A stretch of DNA of 64,000 nt. Source: an uncultured Psychroflexus sp. Its GTDB lineage: Bacteria; Bacteroidota; Bacteroidia; Flavobacteriales; Flavobacteriaceae. Every line of letters starts with the position of its first letter. Within the stretch, counting starts at the first letter, position 1. Location: NCBI GenBank assembly GCA_913056525.1, contig CAJXLO010000001.1:1-64000 (forward strand), given 5' to 3'. The notes under the pieces are model-generated. The model worked only from the letters and a program-made list of their open reading frames with translations. It ran no database searches and was not told where the DNA came from. Position numbers and translations under genes: made by a program. This document shows, in pieces, positions 47,647-57,487 of this stretch.

Positions 47647-49221
47647 ATGAGTCTTACAGGTTGGTTATTGTTTTTTATCATCGTTCAGGTCGTTCATTTT
47701 GGAGGTACCTGGAAACTATATCAAAAAGCCGGGCGAAAAGGATGGAAAGCTGCTGTTCCGGTCTATAATTCGATCGTTCTGATGCATATCATCAACAGAC
47801 CCTGGTGGTGGACCTTATTGTTGTTCATTCCTGTGGTCAATTTGATCATGCTACCAGTCATTTGGGTAGAGACGATCCGCAGCTTTGGTTTCATGTCCAG
47901 AAGGGATACGGCATTGGTCATACTGACCTTAGGGTTTTATATTTATTATATCAATTATACCAATAAAGGTCAATACAAAGGTAATAGAAGCATTCAGGCA
48001 CGTTCTAAGCTCGGCGAGACCATAAGTTCGCTTCTATTTGCCGTCGTGGCCGCCACCATCGTCCACACCTATATCATGCAGCCATTTACCATTCCTACGC
48101 CTTCATTGGAAAAATCATTGCTGGTAGGTGACTTCCTTTTTGTGAGTAAGTTCCATTACGGTGCCAGAATTCCCAGGACAGCGGTTTCTTTCCCCATGGT
48201 CCATGATACCATTCCGCTGATCAAGACCAAATCCTATCTCAATGACCCACAAATTCCCCATTTACGATTACCTGGCTTTGAGTCGATAGAAAGGAATGAT
48301 ATCGTAGTTTTCAACTGGCCTACGGACACGGTTCGAATGTTCAGAGACCGATCAGGTAGACATTATGACAAACCTATCGATAAAAAATCGAATTATGTCA
48401 AAAGATGCGTGGGCATCGCGGGTGATTCCCTAAGGATAAAGGATGGTGTGGTGTTCGTCAATGATGTTCCCTTACAATTACCAGAAAGAGCTGATATTCA
48501 GCGTGCCTATCTTGTTAAAGGAAAGGGAAAAGGATTTAGACCTAGATGGCTTAGGGAGAGATATGGCATTTCAAGTCAGATACGCTACGAAGATAAGAGC
48601 CAAAACTTATACAGGTTCATGGGCATTTCAGAAGAAAGCCTAAAAAAGTTCAGGAACCATCCTAACGTTGCGTCCATTACTCGCTATTACAGACCACGTT
48701 CCTATAAGAATAACAAAATTTTCCCGAACAATGGAAAAGTAAACTGGAACATTGATCAGTTCGGTCCGATCTATATTCCGGAGAAAGGAAAGACCATTCC
48801 ATTAACGCCTGAGAACTTCAGTGTATACCAGCGATTAATAGAAGTTTACGAAGGAAGTGAAATGGGAATAAGCAATGATCTCAGCCTTGAAGGAGATCAG
48901 GTCTTGCTTAATGGTGAGGTCATTGATACTTACACATTTAAGCAGGATTACTACTGGATGATGGGCGATAATCGATACAATAGTCAGGATAGTCGTTTCT
49001 GGGGTTTTGTCCCGATGACGCATATCGTTGGGAAGCCCGTATTCATATGGTTAAGTATAGATACGGCCGCTGAGGGATTATTGAGCAAGATCAGATCAAA
49101 CCGTGTGTTTACAACGGTAAGCGGTGAAGGCCAGCGCGTTTCATATTTCCCTTATTTTGCCATTGCTGTGGTATTATTCTTAGGATATCGATATTATAGA
49201 AAACGCAAGAAAACAGAGTAG
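47647..49221 (+). CDS. lepB: signal peptidase I
   Basis: PFTIPTPSLEKSLLVGDFLFVSKFHYGARIPRT (Ser), YVKRCVGIAGDSLRIKDGVVFVN (Lys), YYWMMGDNRYNSQDSRFWGFVPMTHIVGKPVFIW. Confidence 0.95.
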   Translation: MSLTGWLLFFIIVQVVHFGGTWKLYQKAGRKGWKAAVPVYNSIVLMHIINRPWWWTLLLFIPVVNLIMLPVIWVETIRSFGFMSRRDTALVILTLGFYIYYINYTNKGQYKGNRSIQARSKLGETISSLLFAVVAATIVHTYIMQPFTIPTPSLEKSLLVGDFLFVSKFHYGARIPRTAVSFPMVHDTIPLIKTKSYLNDPQIPHLRLPGFESIERNDIVVFNWPTDTVRMFRDRSGRHYDKPIDKKSNYVKRCVGIAGDSLRIKDGVVFVNDVPLQLPERADIQRAYLVKGKGKGFRPRWLRERYGISSQIRYEDKSQNLYRFMGISEESLKKFRNHPNVASITRYYRPRSYKNNKIFPNNGKVNWNIDQFGPIYIPEKGKTIPLTPENFSVYQRLIEVYEGSEMGISNDLSLEGDQVLLNGEVIDTYTFKQDYYWMMGDNRYNSQDSRFWGFVPMTHIVGKPVFIWLSIDTAAEGLLSKIRSNRVFTTVSGEGQRVSYFPYFAIAVVLFLGYRYYRKRKKTE

Positions 49222-49225
49222 ATCA

Positions 49226-49876
49226 ATGTCAAGAAGGAAGCCGTTGTTCGTTCCCTGCTACTTTGGTCCTATTGATCAATTTGCATATATAGTACAACAT
49301 GATAGTATTTTATTTGAATCATCAGAGCACTATCAAAAACAATCCTTCCGTAATAGGCAGGAAATATCATCAGCGAACGGCAAGTTAAAATTGAGCATAC
49401 CTATCAAGCATATCCCAGGTAAGAAGAACACACATCAAGTTTTGAAGGACGTAAGGATAGAAAATGATTTTAAGTGGCAAAAAGAACATTTCAGATCGAT
49501 GCAGATCGCTTATCAGACCGCTCCTTTCTTTGAGTTCTTTGAAGATGATCTACGGCCACTTTATCAAACAAACTATACGTATCTAATGGATTTTAATCTA
49601 GCCTGTTTTGATACTTTGTGCCATATCCTGGATTTGCCAATCGCTTATGAGACTACGCAAAGTTATTCGCTACAAAAAGATGACCATATAGACCAACGGA
49701 ATTTAGCAGAAGCGAAACGAGCGCCAAGCCTGGCAATGGAAGAATACGATCAGGTGTTCATGGAAAGACATGGTTTTATGAGCAATCTAAGTATCCTCGA
49801 CCTGGTATTCAATTTAGGGAATGCATCCACTGCTTATTTAAAAGCCCTGACTAAAGGGAAAGATCTGCGCTTATAG
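49226..49876 (+). CDS. WbqC family protein
   Basis: FVPCYFGPIDQFAYIVQHDSILFESSEHYQKQSFRNRQEISSANGKLKLSIPIKH. Confidence 0.88.
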   Translation: MSRRKPLFVPCYFGPIDQFAYIVQHDSILFESSEHYQKQSFRNRQEISSANGKLKLSIPIKHIPGKKNTHQVLKDVRIENDFKWQKEHFRSMQIAYQTAPFFEFFEDDLRPLYQTNYTYLMDFNLACFDTLCHILDLPIAYETTQSYSLQKDDHIDQRNLAEAKRAPSLAMEEYDQVFMERHGFMSNLSILDLVFNLGNASTAYLKALTKGKDLRL

Positions 49877-50876
49877 GATAATGATCGGATAATTCCACAT
49901 CGTAATTCTTAAAATCGGTAACTTGGATGTTCTTATCATCCGTTAGGATAAAATCTATCCTTAACGGGATGAAATCAAAATCGAAGGTCTTACCATAACC
50001 ACTGCCTCGCTCTATAAAAGCATCGGTAAAACCTTCTTTGATAAGCTTATCATATAAGTAAGAATAGCTCGTATTGTTCAGATCGCCCGCTATTATTGTA
50101 GGATGAGGACTTTCCTGTAGACTTTCTTGTAACAATTGGAACTGCTGCACCTGTTTCTTAAATGACGATCCCATCCTGCCGATAAGCTTTTTCTGGTCCT
50201 GAGAACCTATAGTATTCACATCAGGTTCCAATTTTAATGATTCAAAGTGAACGTTATATATCCTAAGGGTATCTTCTTGCTTGAGAATGTCCGCATAGAT
50301 GATATTGTTCGATGTATTAGGAAAGGCTAATGAACCTGTCGAAGTAAAGGGATATTTACTATAAATGGCCAGGCCATTATGTTTTTGCCCTTTTTTGTGT
50401 TTAATGAACTTATGCGGGTACTTATCATCCACATGGAACTTATTATGCTCATAAAAATCCTGGAATACAGCAATATCAGGCGATTCTGATAGAATAAAAG
50501 TTTTAATCTTTTGCGGTATGTCCTTTTTGTTCATCCATTCATAAATATTAAAATGCCTAACATTGAAGCTCATCAACTGAAAACTTTCCTTGCCTTTTAA
50601 GGGTTTGTTCCCAATAACAAAAATCGACAGGATGACATCGTAACCTATGATAAGGACGATCAGCGAAAGCAATAACTGTTTTTTAAACTTTAAAAGCCAG
50701 TAGAAAAGAAAGAAAAGGTTCGTTATCAGTAGTATAGGCAATCCTAAACTAATGGATGCCAGTTCCGGAAAATGAACAGGTGAAAAGTATCTCAGTCCAT
50801 AACCTATCAATAACAATACGCTACAAAGGATGTTTATAATATAAATGAACTTATCGATCCAATTGAGATTCTTCAT
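49851..50876 (-). CDS. endonuclease/exonuclease/phosphatase family membrane protein
   Basis: N-terminal TMs; LMSFNVRHFNIYEW...IAVFQDFYE...TIIAGDLNNTSYSYLYDKL...RIDFILTDDKNIQVTDFKNYDVELSDHYPISADL. Confidence 0.92.
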   Translation of the reverse strand: MKNLNWIDKFIYIINILCSVLLLIGYGLRYFSPVHFPELASISLGLPILLITNLFFLFYWLLKFKKQLLLSLIVLIIGYDVILSIFVIGNKPLKGKESFQLMSFNVRHFNIYEWMNKKDIPQKIKTFILSESPDIAVFQDFYEHNKFHVDDKYPHKFIKHKKGQKHNGLAIYSKYPFTSTGSLAFPNTSNNIIYADILKQEDTLRIYNVHFESLKLEPDVNTIGSQDQKKLIGRMGSSFKKQVQQFQLLQESLQESPHPTIIAGDLNNTSYSYLYDKLIKEGFTDAFIERGSGYGKTFDFDFIPLRIDFILTDDKNIQVTDFKNYDVELSDHYPISADLSL

Positions 50877-50885
50877 GGAGGCGAT

Positions 50886-51803
50886 CTAAATGTCTTTCCC
50901 GGCATCAAAGAGAAAATCTTTCTCCTCCTTGGTTAGACTATCGTAGCCGCTCTTACGCAACATATCTAATATTTCATCTACGCTTTTCTGTTTTTCTGTC
51001 CGGTTGACGGTTGATGTACTACTTTTTTTCTTGGCATTGCTTTTTGCTTTCTTGGCTTTGTTCTTATACACGGTCTTCATTTTAGGTTTGCTCTTACTGC
51101 TCATAAGATCGCTTAGATAATCAAATGAAGTGGTAACGAACCGTCCAATGTCATTACCTTTGGTCAGTTGTTGTGTATAGGTGTATCCGATCAAAGCACC
51201 ACCGATGTGCGCCAGATGACCGCCGGCATTACCCAAAGGGATTTGAGCTACGTCCAAACCAACGAAAAAAACCGCTATCCACCATAATTTCACATTGCCG
51301 ATCAATATTAATCTTACGCTGTAGTTCGGTACCTGTGTGGCTATTCCTACAAGTACTGCCATCACAGATGCTGAAGCCCCTATCAGGTAAGATTCTCCCA
51401 CGGATGAGAACGCTGGGAAAAGGTTATAGCTTAACATATAGATCAAAGCTCCTGAAATAGCCCCTAAAATATAATAGTTTAATAATCGTTTTGGCGAAAA
51501 GAAGGTAAGGAATATCTGTCCAGAGAAGTACAGAATGATCATATTGAACAAAATATGGAAAAATCCGCTGTGCATGAAAGCATAGGTGATGATCGTCCAT
51601 GGTTTGATAATAAATTCTCCTATTTCTTTTGGGAAAACCAACCATTCTACAAAAAAATCAGTATTGATCTGCATCAGAAAACCTATGGTTCTTGATAAAT
51701 ACATCAATATCAACATGACCACATTGATAGCGATCAATTTCTCAAGCATTGTCGCTGTTGCGTATCTGTATTTGAGTTGTTGTTGCCAATCCATCAGTTC
51801 CAC
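50886..51803 (-). CDS. rhomboid family intramembrane serine protease (with C-terminal Lys-rich tail)
   Basis: FMHSGFFHILFNMIILYFSG...YLIGASASVMAVLVGIATQVPN...GHLAHIGGALIGYTY (catalytic Ser/His). Confidence 0.92.
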   Translation of the reverse strand: MELMDWQQQLKYRYATATMLEKLIAINVVMLILMYLSRTIGFLMQINTDFFVEWLVFPKEIGEFIIKPWTIITYAFMHSGFFHILFNMIILYFSGQIFLTFFSPKRLLNYYILGAISGALIYMLSYNLFPAFSSVGESYLIGASASVMAVLVGIATQVPNYSVRLILIGNVKLWWIAVFFVGLDVAQIPLGNAGGHLAHIGGALIGYTYTQQLTKGNDIGRFVTTSFDYLSDLMSSKSKPKMKTVYKNKAKKAKSNAKKKSSTSTVNRTEKQKSVDEILDMLRKSGYDSLTKEEKDFLFDAGKDI

Positions 51804-52549
51804 CTATTATTGTTCAATTCATTCTTCTTCCAGTACCACATGGTTATAAAACCGATAACCGCACCTCCGATATGTGCCCAATATGCTGTATTGGATGGTC
51901 CTAATATCGTATTTCCCGATAAGGCTGAATATACATTGAGCAAGAAATAACCTCCTATCAAATATTTTGCCTTTATCGGTATGGGTATGAATATAATAAA
52001 TAATGGCATATTAGGATAAACAACGGCAAACGCAGCCAACACACCAAAGATCGCGCCAGATGCGCCCACCATAGGCGTGATATAGGAGCTTACCAATTGT
52101 TCAGTAGCACTTCGGGGAATATCAGAACTTATTTGTATCTTATTACCTACCCTTTCTGTGTAAGCGATCACTTCTTTTATCTCGGAAATACTATAACCAG
52201 CGTCTATATATGTATTGAACGCTTCATTATAGTTCAAGTAACTGAACAATATCTGTAAACCGGCTGCTCCCAGTCCAGCGGTCAAATAAAGGAAAATAAA
52301 GCGATTTTGTCCCAAATATTGTTCTAAGACGCTTCCAAATATGAACAATGCGAACATATTGAAAAGGATGTGTGAAAATCCTCCGTGCATGAACATATGG
52401 GAAATGATCTGCCAATACTCAAAATTAGGATGTTCTGGAAACCAAAGGGCAAAATATTTGTAGGCGAAGTCACCGATGAACTGTGTGCCGAAAAAGAACA
52501 GGACATTGATGATCAATAGCGATTTTACCGTTTCAGTTAATCTTGACAT
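51794..52549 (-). CDS. rhomboid family intramembrane serine protease
   Basis: FMHGGFSHILFNMFALFIFGSVLEQ...PMVGASGAIFGVLAAFAVVYPNM...YWAHIGGAVIGF. Confidence 0.93.
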   Translation of the reverse strand: MSRLTETVKSLLIINVLFFFGTQFIGDFAYKYFALWFPEHPNFEYWQIISHMFMHGGFSHILFNMFALFIFGSVLEQYLGQNRFIFLYLTAGLGAAGLQILFSYLNYNEAFNTYIDAGYSISEIKEVIAYTERVGNKIQISSDIPRSATEQLVSSYITPMVGASGAIFGVLAAFAVVYPNMPLFIIFIPIPIKAKYLIGGYFLLNVYSALSGNTILGPSNTAYWAHIGGAVIGFITMWYWKKNELNNNRWN

Positions 52550-54364
52550 TTACAATAGTTTATTTTTAATATCTTCAGCGGTTAGCTCGAGCATTACTCT
52601 TCTTCCATCAGGGGTTCGCATGGGTTCTTTGCACTTGAAGAGATCGTGGACCAATTGGACCGCTTCTTCATCCTGTAAAGCGTTACCGTTCTTGACCGCC
52701 ATGGGTTTAGCTAATGTTCTGGCAATATGGTCATTCTTCTCGAAAGGTTGTTCCGGCAGATCTTGGTCGAGTTCTGAGATTATTTCATCAAAGAACCTGT
52801 CTAACTGTTCATGCTGGAATTCTGACGGGATGCCGTGAATCTTCAATTGCTTATTATCCTGTTGGAATTGAAAACCTATGGATTCTAATACGGTATTATG
52901 TTCTGATAATAATTGCATTTCCCTTTCTGAAAAATCCAATTGCAAAGGAAATAGCATTTGTTGGCTTGACGCTGATTCAATTGTTATATTTTTCAAAATT
53001 TCTTCATAGCGTATTCTGTAATGCGCTCTATGTTGATCTAAAATGAAGATCTTATCTTTTTGCGGGAGAACCAGGAACTGATTATCAAATTGAAAAATAT
53101 TTTCATTTTCATCATCAAGTTGATCATTGAACAATGTCAATTCTTCATCTTTGCTCAAGAACTTCTCACCATCTAGCTCAAAATGACCAGGCTGAGCGGT
53201 TTGAGCCTCTGATGAACTAAAAGGACTTCGCTTATCAATGCCTCTATCCTCCTGTTGACGGAAGGGATTAAAATCCTTATCTACATCGATACGTGGTGGT
53301 TTTACGGCTTTATGATGCTGACGGTATGAAGTGTCAAGCTCTGATCGCTTCTCAAAGTCCAGCACTGGTTTAACTTGATATTGACCTAAACTATGCTTGA
53401 CCGCAGAATTGATGATCGCATAAATGGCATGTTCATTCTCAAACTGTATCTCTGTTTTTGTAGGATGGATATTGATATCGATACTTTTGGCATCCATGCT
53501 TAAGTCTAGAAAATAAGCTGGTATGGCCTTTTCCGGCAATAGACCTTCATATGCTTTTTGTACCGCATGGTGCAGATAAGGGCTCTTGATAAAACGGTGA
53601 TTTGCAAAAAAATACTGGTTGCCACGTTTCTTCTTGGCGTATTCTGGTTTGGTAATATAGCCGTTCACTTTGAGGATGTCCGTATTTTCCTGAATGGGAA
53701 CCAGATGCTTGTCTATCTTTCTGCCCATTATACCTACGATACGTTGTCGCATCTTTCCTGCTGGAAGATGGAACAGTTCTCCCTGATCATGGATCATCTT
53801 GAACTCGATCTGAGGATGAGCAAGCGCGACGCGCTGGAATTCATCAATATTATGGCGTTGTTCTACATTCTTGGACTTTAAGAAGTTCCTTCGAGCTGGA
53901 ACATTGTAAAACAGATTCTTCACCAGAATGGAAGTTCCCGGATTAATAGCTACCGGTTCTTGCGACCTTACCTCGTTCCCTTCATTGATGATGGCCGTTC
54001 CCAGTTCCTCATCGTGGGGTTTTGTCTTGAGTTCAAGATGCGCTACGGCTGCAATGGAAGCTAAAGCTTCTCCTCTAAAACCTTTTGTATGTATATCAAA
54101 AAGATCTTCTGTCTTCTTGATCTTAGAAGTAGCATGTCTTTCCAGTGCCATCCTGGCGTCGGTTTCATTCATCCCGACACCATTATCCACCACCTGGATC
54201 AGCTGTTTGCCAGCGTCCTTTACGATCAAAGTAATCGATGTCGCCTTAGCATCCACCGCATTTTCCATCAGTTCTTTGATCACGGAGCAAGGTCTTTGCA
54301 CAACCTCACCGGCAGCGATCTGATTAGCAACATGTTCGGGTAGTAGTTGAATGATATCCTGCAT
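52550..54364 (-). CDS. mutL: DNA mismatch repair endonuclease MutL
   Basis: IIQLLPEHVANQIAAGEVVQRPCSVIKELMENAVDAKATSITLIVKDAGKQLIQVVDNGVGMNETDARMALERHATSKI...TKGFRGEALASIA. Confidence 0.97.
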   Translation of the reverse strand: MQDIIQLLPEHVANQIAAGEVVQRPCSVIKELMENAVDAKATSITLIVKDAGKQLIQVVDNGVGMNETDARMALERHATSKIKKTEDLFDIHTKGFRGEALASIAAVAHLELKTKPHDEELGTAIINEGNEVRSQEPVAINPGTSILVKNLFYNVPARRNFLKSKNVEQRHNIDEFQRVALAHPQIEFKMIHDQGELFHLPAGKMRQRIVGIMGRKIDKHLVPIQENTDILKVNGYITKPEYAKKKRGNQYFFANHRFIKSPYLHHAVQKAYEGLLPEKAIPAYFLDLSMDAKSIDINIHPTKTEIQFENEHAIYAIINSAVKHSLGQYQVKPVLDFEKRSELDTSYRQHHKAVKPPRIDVDKDFNPFRQQEDRGIDKRSPFSSSEAQTAQPGHFELDGEKFLSKDEELTLFNDQLDDENENIFQFDNQFLVLPQKDKIFILDQHRAHYRIRYEEILKNITIESASSQQMLFPLQLDFSEREMQLLSEHNTVLESIGFQFQQDNKQLKIHGIPSEFQHEQLDRFFDEIISELDQDLPEQPFEKNDHIARTLAKPMAVKNGNALQDEEAVQLVHDLFKCKEPMRTPDGRRVMLELTAEDIKNKLL

Positions 54365-54367
54365 GGG

Positions 54368-54658
54368 CTATTGCGTAAATATCGATAGGTCAAAATCTAT
54401 GATCCACAGGAATATCAATACTAATATCATGACGATGATGATAAGATTCCTGTTGATGGATCGATTGCCACGGTGACGCATGTTCTTGCGGTCTTCCGCC
54501 CAATGTGAACCAAAGTCGATACTGTTCTTTTGCTCACGATATTTGTTCATCTTAAGGTCAAAATCGTAGATATTCGTATCTTTTTTACCATTATAGTATC
54601 TGGGCGTATAATTATACCGCTGATTCTTAGGTAATTTAAAAGAATTAACTTTAAACAT
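54368..54658 (-). CDS. conserved small membrane protein of the mutL operon
   Basis: KNQRYNYTPRYYNGKKDTNIYDF...then C-terminal TM RNLIIIVMILVLIFLWIIDFDLSIF; 3 bp upstream of mutL. Confidence 0.7.
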   Translation of the reverse strand: MFKVNSFKLPKNQRYNYTPRYYNGKKDTNIYDFDLKMNKYREQKNSIDFGSHWAEDRKNMRHRGNRSINRNLIIIVMILVLIFLWIIDFDLSIFTQ

Positions 54659-54684
54659 GATATCACATTAGATTTCAAAAATAA

Positions 54685-54703
54685 GGAATTATACAATAAT
54701 TCC
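54685..54703. repeat. perfect 8-bp inverted repeat GGAATTAT-ACA-ATAATTCC abutting a minus-strand -7 box (54676-54683)
   Basis: Exact reverse complement arms; CAAAAATA on + strand = TATTTTTG on - strand. Confidence 0.6.
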
Positions 54704-54885
54704 CTTGATCCGCAGGTATATAAATATAACATGCTGATTATCTTTATAATAAGAAAACAGATATGCAGAGTGATAACTACGTGTTCAGGAACCGGTCACG
54801 GCTAGCCAGGCGAATGACCTTGTAAAATAACTTATTGATAAGACATCAGCAATAGCAACCTTTTGGGTGTGAAAATGTTTTCTAT

Positions 54886-57294
54886 CTATCGTAATTGTGC
54901 TTGAAGTTGTTTTTCAAAGGCCTGTTGTAGTTTTTTCATCTGTTTATCTACCTGTTTATCCATTAGTGTCTTATTGCTGTCCTGAAAAGTAAAGCTTACG
55001 GCATAGCTTTTTTTCCCTTGTGGTAGTTTTTCACCCTCATATACATCAAAAAGGTCTACCTCTTTTAGTAACTTATTGTCAGTTTGATAGGCGATATGCT
55101 TGATGTCTTCAAATTTTATCCCCTGATCGATTAATAAGGCGAAATCGCGTCTTACCGCTGGATATTTGGGAACTTCTAGAATTTGGGCTTCAGAATTCTT
55201 ACTGATATCTAACAGCTTATCCCATAAAAGGTCTGCATGAATGACCGTTTGTTCTATGTTGAACTTTCTACAAGTTTCCGCATTAACCCTACCTAAAACA
55301 CCTATCTTTTCATTTTTATAGGTTATTTCAATACCTTCAGCGATATCCTTATCATCGGTTGATGCGGTCTGGATATCCTGTAAACCTAATTTTTGTAGTA
55401 AACTGTTCATCATCCCTTTCATATAAAAGAAACCAGCAGGCACTTCGGTTGTTAACCAACTTTCACGCGTCTTATTACCGGAGATCAATAAACTAAGATG
55501 TTTGACTTCATGATATTCCTCAGAACGATGATAGGTCTTACCGAATTCGAAGAATTTTAGGTCTTTGTTCTTGCGGTTGATATTATGACGAATACTTTCC
55601 AGACCGGAATATAACATAGAAGACCGCATTACCGATAGGTCTGAACTTAGCGGATTGTAGATGTCCACGCGACCCTCTACGCCTTCCTGATATTCTGCTT
55701 TCGTTAGCGAATTGTTCATCATCTCATAAAATCCGTTGCTGACCAGTTGGTTCGCAATGAGGTTCTGGATCTTATGGTCTTCGAACTTGCTGGTGTTGGC
55801 CACAAAGACATTGAAGGTGTCGTTCAGGGGAATGTTATTATATCCGTAAACCCTAAGGATCTCCTCGATAACATCTACTTCTCGTTTCACATCGTTACGG
55901 TAAGGCGGAATGCTCAGGCCAATACCGCTTTCTGATATATTATTGACCTTGATCTCCAACGAGCTCAAGATGCTTTTGATCTCATTGGCATCTATTTCCT
56001 GCCCGATGATCCTATTGATCTTTTGAAAGGTCAGGAACACATTATGGTCCTCGAATTTATCGGGATAAAAATCGTCTACATCACTACTTATCTTAGCTCC
56101 AGTGAGTTCCTGAATGAGCAAGGCGGCATATAACAAAGCGTATTCTGTTATCTCAGGATCGGTACCCCGTTCGAACCTGAAGGAAGCATCTGTGGATATT
56201 CCATGACGTTTGGCCGTTTTCCTTACGCTTACACCATTAAAGAAAGCACTTTCCAGGAAAATCGCCTTGGTCCTATCTGTTACACCGGAGTCCTTTCCAC
56301 CCAAAACGCCAGCAATACATAAAGGTTTTTCCGCGTCACAGATCATTAGGTCTTCATCGCTGAGCGTTCTTTCTACATCATCTAAAGTCGTGAACTTTGT
56401 TCCTTTGCTCAGGGTTTTCACTTCTATAGTATCGTTGTAGACCTTATCCGCATCAAAGGCATGTAAAGGCTGGCCTAGTTCGTGCATCACGTAATTGGTG
56501 ACGTCTACTACATTGTTCTTCGGGTTTATGCCTATCGATCTTAGCCGGTTCTTTAACCATTCTGGTGAGTCCGTGATTTCCATTCCTGAAAGCGTCACAC
56601 CGGTGTAACGCGGCACCAGATCAGAACGTTTTACATTTATCTTCATTTTTCTGCTACGGTCATCAACATGGAAGTTAGAGATGGAAGGTGTGTTAATGGG
56701 TGTTTTTCTTCCACGCTGCAACAAGGCCGCCCTAAGATCGCGGGCAACGCCCCAATGGCTCATCGCATCTGACCGATTTGGCGTAAGACCGATATCAAAG
56801 ACATGATCGTTCTCCACTTCAAAAACTTCTAGTAGCGGTGTTCCTGGCCTTATCTGATCATCCAGTTCCAGTATGCCACTACTGTCTTCTCCCACGCTGA
56901 TCTCATTTTCTGAGCAGATCATGCCGTAACTGTGCTCGCCACGAATCTTCCCTTTCTTGATCTTCAACTGGCTTCCATCATTCGCCGTAATGGTCGTACC
57001 TATGGTGGCGACAGCTACTTTTAGTCCTTTTCTGACGTTAGGCGCACCACAAATGATCTGGAGATTCTCCTCATCCCCTATGTCAACAGTGGTCAATTTT
57101 AGCTTATCCGCATTAGGATGCTGTTCACAATGGGTTACTTCACCCACAACGATCCCTTTCAAACTTCCAGGTATCGATTCGAAATGTTCAATACCTTCTA
57201 CCTCTAATCCAAGGTTCGTGAGGATCTCAGCAGTTTCATTTTCATCTAGTTTAAGATTGACGAATTGTTGTAGCCAATTGAAAGAAATTTTCAT
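54886..57294 (-). CDS. pheT: phenylalanine--tRNA ligase subunit beta
   Basis: MKISFNWLQQFVNLKLDENETAEILTNLGLEVEGIE...GVVTDRTKA-type motif, SDAMSHWGVARDLRAAL...KYPAVRRDFALLIDQGIKFEDI. Confidence 0.97.
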   Translation of the reverse strand: MKISFNWLQQFVNLKLDENETAEILTNLGLEVEGIEHFESIPGSLKGIVVGEVTHCEQHPNADKLKLTTVDIGDEENLQIICGAPNVRKGLKVAVATIGTTITANDGSQLKIKKGKIRGEHSYGMICSENEISVGEDSSGILELDDQIRPGTPLLEVFEVENDHVFDIGLTPNRSDAMSHWGVARDLRAALLQRGRKTPINTPSISNFHVDDRSRKMKINVKRSDLVPRYTGVTLSGMEITDSPEWLKNRLRSIGINPKNNVVDVTNYVMHELGQPLHAFDADKVYNDTIEVKTLSKGTKFTTLDDVERTLSDEDLMICDAEKPLCIAGVLGGKDSGVTDRTKAIFLESAFFNGVSVRKTAKRHGISTDASFRFERGTDPEITEYALLYAALLIQELTGAKISSDVDDFYPDKFEDHNVFLTFQKINRIIGQEIDANEIKSILSSLEIKVNNISESGIGLSIPPYRNDVKREVDVIEEILRVYGYNNIPLNDTFNVFVANTSKFEDHKIQNLIANQLVSNGFYEMMNNSLTKAEYQEGVEGRVDIYNPLSSDLSVMRSSMLYSGLESIRHNINRKNKDLKFFEFGKTYHRSEEYHEVKHLSLLISGNKTRESWLTTEVPAGFFYMKGMMNSLLQKLGLQDIQTASTDDKDIAEGIEITYKNEKIGVLGRVNAETCRKFNIEQTVIHADLLWDKLLDISKNSEAQILEVPKYPAVRRDFALLIDQGIKFEDIKHIAYQTDNKLLKEVDLFDVYEGEKLPQGKKSYAVSFTFQDSNKTLMDKQVDKQMKKLQQAFEKQLQAQLR

Positions 57295-57487
57295 CTAAAA
57301 AAATTTTGACAAATATATAAAACCCTGATGCAAACAAGTGCTTAGGGGTAAGCGGATGTGTTGATTTATTTTAATGATAGGTTTCGAATGCATTTAATGG
57401 CCATTGACAGCAAATGCCATAATTTCTTATCAAGCTCTTAAATATTCAAAAAATTATTCTAATTTTATGAACTAAACCTATCCTTCA

